From: Bacteroidota bacterium
GTDB taxonomy: Bacteria; Bacteroidota; Bacteroidia; Chitinophagales; Chitinophagaceae
Reading direction: 5' to 3'
Length of the DNA stretch: 9,729 nucleotides
NCBI GenBank assembly: GCA_023436685.1
Contig: JAEZIL010000232.1
Location: 1 to 9,729 of the forward strand
The notes under the pieces are model-generated. The model saw only the letters and a list, made by a program, of their open reading frames with translations. It did no database searches and was not told where the DNA came from. Positions 4,601-9,729 of this stretch are shown here, piece after piece (position 1 is the first letter of the stretch; every line of letters starts with the position of its first letter). The position numbers were made by a program, and so were the translations under genes.

Positions 4601-6904
4601 ATGAACATTGATTATAAGACACTTATAGATAAAACCGATGAATTAAAAGAAATTTACAGGCCGGAGATACTGGATATAAAACTAGCAGAGCACAAATTAA
4701 GGTTTGATGAATTAGCTGGTTCAGGTTTATTATTTCTGCACGACGAAATAGAGGGGCAGCTAAGAGAGTTAATGAAGGTCAGAAATCCTAAAACAAGGAT
4801 CAAGCAGGATGAATATTTTGAATACATAAAAAGCCATCTACGGGGTCAGGATATATTTACATATGGGTTATGGGTATATTACCCATGGCTGGCTAAGATG
4901 GTACATATTCTACCTGAAAAGGAGTTTGTAGACCTTAGAACAGCAGCTAACCGCAATAAAATAACCACAGCAGAGCGTGATATATTAGTAAATAAGAAAG
5001 TAGGTGTCATAGGCCTATCTGTAGGCCAATCGGTAGCGCTAACTATAGCTATGGAACGTAGCTGTGGCGAGATCAGGCTTGCTGATTTTGATACACTGGA
5101 GTTGAACAATCTGAACAGAATAAGAACCGGCCTGCATAACCTTGGCTTGCGTAAAGTATACGCTGTTGCTAGAGAAATAGCAGAAATAGATCCTTTTATT
5201 AAAACCACATGCTATACTGAGGGCATAACTGAAGAAAATATTAATGATTTTTTTACTGCCGGAGGTAAGCTAGATGCTGTAATTGATGAATGCGATGGGG
5301 TAGATGTAAAAATACTTTGCCGTATAAAAGCTAAAGAACTGCATGTGCCTGTAATTATGGAGGCTAGCGACCGTGGTACGCTTGATGTAGAGCGCTTTGA
5401 CCTGCACCCCGAAAGGCCAATTATGCACGGATGGCTGGAACACCTGGAAATAGATTTCAATGTGCTGAAAAAACTTAAAACCAGCGAAGAAAAGCTACCA
5501 TATATTTTGCCAATTTCAGGGTTAGAAACGCTTTCGCCTCGTATGAAGGCTTCTATGATAGAAATAGAAGAAACAATTACTACCTGGCCGCAGTTAGCAT
5601 CGGCAGTAGCTTTGGGTGGTGCAGTTACAGCTGATACCTGCAGGCGAATATTCCTTAACTACTTTACCGATTCAGGGCGCTATTTCATTGATATGGAAAA
5701 ACTGATACCTGAACCGCAGGAAATAATAAAACATGAAATAGAACTGCAACCCGGTATAAGCGAAGCAGAGATGAATGAGGCTATTAGTAAGGTAGCTGTC
5801 TATCGTGCTGATGGTTGTATTGCCCTAAGCAATGAAGAAATTAAGAAAATTGTTGCAGCAGCTATCTCAGCTCCCACCGGGGGCAATTCGCAACCCTGGA
5901 TGTGGAAATATCGGGACGGAGTGCTTTACTTGTTTGCCAATCATGAGTATGAAACAAAACTGGTAGACTTCAATCATACGGCATCATATATTGGCTACGG
6001 AGCTGCAACAGAGAATCTTGTTTTAAAGGCCCATGAGCTTGGTTATGAAGTTGTAACCCAGAAACAGGATGGAGGAAAGATAGTGGCTACTTATCAATTC
6101 TATAATAGAAATACAGATATTAGTGATATAGAACCTCATGCGGTAGATGCCCTAAGTACTGCTATTCCTAACAGAGTTGCCAATCGTATATTATCACCCA
6201 GGGTAGTAATAGAAAAAAATAGATTGGATGCCCTTGTAAAAGCAGCAAAAACAATACCCAATGCGGACCTTACTATAATAGACAATGAGCAGCAAATAGC
6301 CCGGATAAGCAATATAATCGCCCAGGCCGACAGGCTGCGTATTTTACATGAAGGCGGGCACCTTGATTTCCTTGCGGAAATGGTTTGGACAGAAGAGGAA
6401 GCAAAAAAAATAAAACGTGGTATAGATATTAATACCCTTGACCTTACTGCCTCCGAAAAAATCGGGTTCAGGATGGTGACGGATTTTAACGTTATTAAAG
6501 AATTAAATAAATGGCAAGGCGGAAAAGGGCTTGAGAAAGTATCTTATAAATCGGCTATTGCAGCTTCGGCTCTTGGACTTATCACAGTACCCGAATTTAA
6601 TTTAAATGCATTTTTTGAAGGTGGGCGGGCCTTAGAACGGGTTTGGCTTACTGCAACGGCAGATAATATTGCTTTTCAGCCCCTTAGTATATCTACATTC
6701 CTGTTTAACAGGTTGCGCTTCGAAGGGGAGAAGGCTTTTGCGCCGCAGATGGTAAAAGAGCTTAGAGAAATGCGTGCAGAGTTTGAAGAAATATTCGAGA
6801 TTAGTAAAAACCGTGTGGATATATTACTTTTCAGAGTGTTTCTTACAGATGTGGAAGCAAAAAAATCGGAAAAATTATCTGTAGATGATATTTTATCCTT
6901 CTAA
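4601..6904 (+). CDS. E1/ThiF-like adenylyltransferase fused to nitroreductase (Rv1355c/MoeY-like family)
   Basis: This 767-aa protein joins two enzyme domains. An N-terminal helical lead (1-125) precedes an E1/ThiF-like Rossmann domain (about 126-365): VGVIGLSVGQSVAL (134-147) as the nucleotide loop, LADFDTLELNNLNRIR (160-175) with the acidic and N-x-x-R residues that bind ATP, GLRKVYAV (182-189), and AVIDECDG (226-233). No CxxC zinc pairs and no obvious catalytic cysteine of the ubiquitin-E1 kind are seen. From about 395 a nitroreductase-like flavin domain follows: IKKIVAAAISAPTGGNSQPW (415-433, start of the FMN site), SYIGYGAATENLVLKAHELGY (462-482) and a late IAFQPLSISTFLF (690-702). The combination matches the family named after M. 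tuberculosis Rv1355c (MoeY), once linked to molybdopterin synthesis on ThiF similarity alone. Substrate unknown; adenylation of a carboxylate followed by a redox step is an inference. It is first in an operon, 14 nt before the GNAT-like gene. Confidence 0.88.
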   Translation: MNIDYKTLIDKTDELKEIYRPEILDIKLAEHKLRFDELAGSGLLFLHDEIEGQLRELMKVRNPKTRIKQDEYFEYIKSHLRGQDIFTYGLWVYYPWLAKMVHILPEKEFVDLRTAANRNKITTAERDILVNKKVGVIGLSVGQSVALTIAMERSCGEIRLADFDTLELNNLNRIRTGLHNLGLRKVYAVAREIAEIDPFIKTTCYTEGITEENINDFFTAGGKLDAVIDECDGVDVKILCRIKAKELHVPVIMEASDRGTLDVERFDLHPERPIMHGWLEHLEIDFNVLKKLKTSEEKLPYILPISGLETLSPRMKASMIEIEETITTWPQLASAVALGGAVTADTCRRIFLNYFTDSGRYFIDMEKLIPEPQEIIKHEIELQPGISEAEMNEAISKVAVYRADGCIALSNEEIKKIVAAAISAPTGGNSQPWMWKYRDGVLYLFANHEYETKLVDFNHTASYIGYGAATENLVLKAHELGYEVVTQKQDGGKIVATYQFYNRNTDISDIEPHAVDALSTAIPNRVANRILSPRVVIEKNRLDALVKAAKTIPNADLTIIDNEQQIARISNIIAQADRLRILHEGGHLDFLAEMVWTEEEAKKIKRGIDINTLDLTASEKIGFRMVTDFNVIKELNKWQGGKGLEKVSYKSAIAASALGLITVPEFNLNAFFEGGRALERVWLTATADNIAFQPLSISTFLFNRLRFEGEKAFAPQMVKELREMRAEFEEIFEISKNRVDILLFRVFLTDVEAKKSEKLSVDDILSF

Positions 6905-6918
6905 GTGATACCTAAGTA

Positions 6919-7614
6919 ATGATAAAAATCCGTGCATTCAGAGCGGTAGATGATATTGAATCTTGCCAAAAGTTTGTGGAAGGTCATATGCGGGTATTGA
7001 AAAATTTTGGGATAACAATGATCACCTCAGCTAATGTAGAATGGTTCAGCGATCCAGATACCTATGTAATAGTAGCGGAATCGATGGAAGACATGAGGGT
7101 ATTAGGAGGTGCCCGTGTACAAGTAGGTAAAGGGCGGTTTCCATTGCCAATTGAAAAAGCGGTGGCCGAACTTGATGAGAGTATATACGATGTAATAAAA
7201 GAATATATTCCGCAAGGGGTTGCTGAGTTGTGTGGCCTGTGGAACTCGCGGGAAATTGCGGGAATGGGTATAGGTAGTGTGTTTCTTACTCGCACAGCTG
7301 TAAGCCTTGCACCCCAGTTACATATTAAATCCATGTTTGCTTTGTGTGCAGCATATACCGTACAAATGGCACAAAACGCGGGGTTTCAAATAGCTACTTT
7401 TCTTGGTAACAATGGTACGTTTTACTATCCTAAAGATGACCTTATTGCATCAGCAATGTTACTTCACGATATTAACGACCTTAGCTTTGCGAGCGAGGCT
7501 GAGCGAAATGAGATAAATTCGCTACGGGAAAACCCGGTGCAAATTAAAACTGAAGAAGGGAGGAGAGGAGCTTTCGATATTTTTTATGAATTGCAGCTTC
7601 CAACATTGGACTAA
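6919..7614 (+). CDS. GNAT-fold acyltransferase-like protein
   Basis: This 231-aa protein most resembles the GNAT / N-acyl synthase fold. An N-terminal MIKIRAFRAVDDIESCQKFV (1-20) is the usual first strand and helix. YVIVAESMEDMRVLGGARVQV (49-69) supplies the central strands, and ELCGLWNSREIAGMGIGSVF (103-122) resembles the pyrophosphate-binding loop for acyl-CoA, with G115, G117 and G119 and R111; the spacing departs from the standard Q/R-x-x-G-x-G/A. A long insert (about 73-100) and a C-terminal stretch after 165 are unlike small acetyltransferases and recall LuxI/FeeM-type enzymes that use acyl-ACP, though I cannot settle this. No signal or membrane segment. It sits 14 nt after the E1-nitroreductase gene and 4 nt before the kinase gene, so the three are almost surely one transcript. 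Donor and acceptor are unknown. Confidence 0.65.
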   Translation: MIKIRAFRAVDDIESCQKFVEGHMRVLKNFGITMITSANVEWFSDPDTYVIVAESMEDMRVLGGARVQVGKGRFPLPIEKAVAELDESIYDVIKEYIPQGVAELCGLWNSREIAGMGIGSVFLTRTAVSLAPQLHIKSMFALCAAYTVQMAQNAGFQIATFLGNNGTFYYPKDDLIASAMLLHDINDLSFASEAERNEINSLRENPVQIKTEEGRRGAFDIFYELQLPTLD

Positions 7615-7618
7615 ACAA

Positions 7619-9729
7619 ATGAGATATATTAAACTTGTTATTGTATTAATAACGTCCCTTTTCCTTAATAACATTGCGTATGCTCAACCTGCTGTGGTTT
7701 ACACTAGGGCTGGTAGTAATATTGAGTTTGGTAACCAGGTACAGATACTGGAAGATAAAGACAGCAAACTAACTATACAAGAAGCTATTAATGCAAAAGA
7801 TTATGTGCAAACCGAGCAACAGGTGCCCAATCTTGAGATGAGCTCATCGGCATTTTGGGTGAAATTTTCGATCACGAATTTAAGTGATGAACCCCGCCTT
7901 GCAATTGAATATCCTTACCCAACGATTGATTCGGTCTTATTTGTTGAAGCTGCTAATGGGCAAATTAGTGTACAGGCTACAGGCGAATACGAGCCGGTTT
8001 ATAACAGGCTTATAAAGCACCAAAACTATATTTTCAACATAAACATACCTAAAGGCACTACAAAAAACTTTTTTCTCAGAGTCAAGTCTTCAGAGCAGAT
8101 ACAGCTGCCATTAACCATTGGTACTCCTCAGTCTATACTAGAATCTCTTACTCAAAGAGACCTGATATTTGGTTTATATGCGGGTATTATATTGGTAATG
8201 CTTTTTTACAACCTGTTTGTATATTTCACGGTTCGCGATAGCATATACCTCAACTATGTTCTGTACATATTGTTTGTAGGGCTTACACAGGCTTGTGTTC
8301 AGGGCTATTCACAACGCTTTTTGTACCCCTCGTCAGCATATATGGCCAACATAATGATGGTAATAGCTCCTGTATTTGTTGGTGTTACTGCAATAGCATT
8401 TTTAAGGCGGTTTATGTCGGTAAAAGAATATACACCCGTTCTTAACAAAATACTTAATGTATTTCTTGGTATTTATGCCGGTATATTGGCTTTAGGATTT
8501 TTGGGCCGCTACCAGGCAGCAGCACAAATAGTACAAATAAATGCCGGCGTGGCCTCATTATTTGTTTTCAGCATTAGTGTTATTATAGCCAGGAAAGGCT
8601 ACAAACCAGCCAAGTTCTTTTTAATAGCATGGACAATATTTTTGGCAAGCGTAATAGTATTTGTACTTAGAAATTTTAATGTGTTGCCTTACAATGTGTT
8701 CACTTACTATGCCCTGCAAATAGGTTCAGCACTAGAAGTTATTCTACTGTCATTTGCCCTGGCCGACAAAATAAATATGTTCCGAAAAGAAAAAGAAGAA
8801 TCTCAGGCGCAGGCTTTTCTGGCCTTACAGGAAAATGCAAGAATAATTAAGGAGCAGAATGTGATATTGGAAACAAGGGTAAATGAGCGAACAATAGAGT
8901 TAAAAGCATCGAACGACGAGTTGAACAAAACACTACATGAACTGAAAGAAGCTGAAATGCAACTGGTAGAATCAGAGAAAATGGCTTCGCTTGGTCAGTT
9001 AACCGCGGGTATTGCGCATGAAATTAATAATCCTATCAATTTTGTCACCTCAAATGTGAAACCTTTGCAGCGCGATATTGATATGATATTGGATGTGCTC
9101 AAGCAAGTGGAAGATTTGACATATTCAGATATACCTATTGACGATAAAAGGAAGAAAATTGATGGCTTAAAACAAGAGTATGATTTTGACTACCTGAAAA
9201 CAGAAATAGGGTATTTGCTTAAAGGTATTAATGAAGGTTCATCTCGTACAGCCGAAATAGTAAAAGGCCTTAGGATATTTTCAAGACTGGATGAAGACGA
9301 TCTGAAAAAAGCTGATGTTAATGAAGGGCTTGATTCTACCACCATTATAGTGAATAACCTGTTGGATAATAAAATAGAAATTGTGAAGGACTATGATAGC
9401 TTACCAATGGTAGAATGCTATCCCGGTAAGCTAAACCAGGTATTCCTTAATATTATTACTAATGCTATTCATGCATTAAAGTCTAAGTTTCGTGATGAGA
9501 AAGGTGGTGTAGTTACTATTAAAACCAGCCGTTTAGGAGAGGATAAAGTGCGCATATGTATTAAAGACAATGGTACCGGTATGACAGAGCAAACTAAGAA
9601 AAAACTTTTTGAGCCCTTTTTTACTACGAAAGATGTGGGCGAAGGTACCGGGCTCGGCCTATCAATAGCTTATAATACTATTAAAAAGCATAATGGAATT
9701 ATTGACGTTGTATCAGAAGTGGGCGTAGG
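7619..9729 (+). CDS. 7TMR-DISM membrane histidine kinase (C-terminus beyond window)
   Basis: 703 codons are visible and the frame is open at the window edge. Order of parts: a signal peptide (1-22, cleavage after AYA); an extracytoplasmic 7TMR-DISMED2 domain (about 27-165, with FWVKFSITNLS at 79-89) of the sort expected to bind a small ligand, often carbohydrate-like; seven membrane segments (about 182-204, 208-226, 243-263, 279-296, 304-323, 331-350, 363-382); a coiled coil (about 385-455); a dimerisation helix with the phospho-accepting His 467 in AGIAHEINNP; and a HATPase domain with N-box NIITNAIHAL (611-620, N615), G1 DNGTG (650-654), FEPFFTT (664-670) and G2 GEGTGLGL (674-681). All catalytic boxes are intact. 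The last codons (VSEVGVG) fall just before the usual end of the domain, so a C-terminal receiver cannot be excluded. It starts 4 nt after the GNAT-like gene; the divergent receiver protein is the nearest possible partner. Confidence 0.92.
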   Translation, partial: MRYIKLVIVLITSLFLNNIAYAQPAVVYTRAGSNIEFGNQVQILEDKDSKLTIQEAINAKDYVQTEQQVPNLEMSSSAFWVKFSITNLSDEPRLAIEYPYPTIDSVLFVEAANGQISVQATGEYEPVYNRLIKHQNYIFNINIPKGTTKNFFLRVKSSEQIQLPLTIGTPQSILESLTQRDLIFGLYAGIILVMLFYNLFVYFTVRDSIYLNYVLYILFVGLTQACVQGYSQRFLYPSSAYMANIMMVIAPVFVGVTAIAFLRRFMSVKEYTPVLNKILNVFLGIYAGILALGFLGRYQAAAQIVQINAGVASLFVFSISVIIARKGYKPAKFFLIAWTIFLASVIVFVLRNFNVLPYNVFTYYALQIGSALEVILLSFALADKINMFRKEKEESQAQAFLALQENARIIKEQNVILETRVNERTIELKASNDELNKTLHELKEAEMQLVESEKMASLGQLTAGIAHEINNPINFVTSNVKPLQRDIDMILDVLKQVEDLTYSDIPIDDKRKKIDGLKQEYDFDYLKTEIGYLLKGINEGSSRTAEIVKGLRIFSRLDEDDLKKADVNEGLDSTTIIVNNLLDNKIEIVKDYDSLPMVECYPGKLNQVFLNIITNAIHALKSKFRDEKGGVVTIKTSRLGEDKVRICIKDNGTGMTEQTKKKLFEPFFTTKDVGEGTGLGLSIAYNTIKKHNGIIDVVSEVGV

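Noticed and set aside
4879..5460. Minus-strand frames of 109 and 82 codons opposite the E1-like domain
   Set aside because: They are serine-rich antisense shadows of a clearly coding domain, without family features or start signals.
1..9729. CRISPR array, tRNA, rRNA, insertion sequence or attachment site
   Set aside because: No regularly spaced repeats, cloverleaf-like segment, rRNA sequence, transposase or flanking repeats were seen on reading both strands by eye.

Overview
The window looks like chromosomal DNA of a member of the Bacteroidota, probably a Chitinophagales- or Cytophagales-type bacterium. The reasons are family-level and indirect: weak or absent Shine-Dalgarno sequences before most starts, candidate promoters of the TTG-N19-TAnnTTTG type, moderately AT-rich genes, and typical gene families of that phylum (a DUF922 exported protein, a 7TMR-DISM histidine kinase with an AHEINNP H-box, WaaE-like and GT4 glycosyltransferases). 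No rRNA, tRNA, CRISPR array, insertion sequence or phage structural gene was seen.

Layout. Bases 1-1204 hold two minus-strand genes: the 5' end of an FkbM-type methyltransferase (cut by the window edge) and a complete 23S rRNA pseudouridine synthase, rluF. Divergent from rluF is a tiny plus-strand gene (1258-1392, 44 aa) carrying a PCWxGYxxxGMKxKxxxxVPNCVP signature, followed 9 nt later by a GT4 glycosyltransferase (1402-2442). Converging on it is a WaaE-like GT2 glycosyltransferase (2435-3205, minus) that is full length but interrupted by one in-frame TAA. FkbM, GT4 and GT2 together suggest surface-polysaccharide or LPS work. A DUF922 exported HExxH protein (3373-4008, plus) follows and overlaps tail-to-tail with a stand-alone response-regulator receiver protein (4000-4467, minus).

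The most interesting part is 4000-9729. Divergent from the receiver protein is a tight plus-strand operon: a 767-aa fusion of an E1/ThiF-like adenylyltransferase domain and a nitroreductase-like domain (Rv1355c/MoeY-like family), a 231-aa GNAT-fold acyltransferase-like protein after 14 nt, and a 7TMR-DISM hybrid-type membrane histidine kinase after 4 nt, which runs off the window at residue 703 with its HATPase domain almost complete. Two biosynthetic-looking enzymes coupled to a membrane sensor kinase, with a receiver protein next door, suggest an uncharacterised system that makes and senses (or regulates production of) a small molecule. That functional link is inference from gene order and domain content, not something the sequence proves.

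No gene-free stretch longer than 300 bases exists. The gaps are 259-331, 1205-1257, 3206-3372 and 4468-4600; the last carries the best promoter-like sequences and a perfect 14-nt palindrome.
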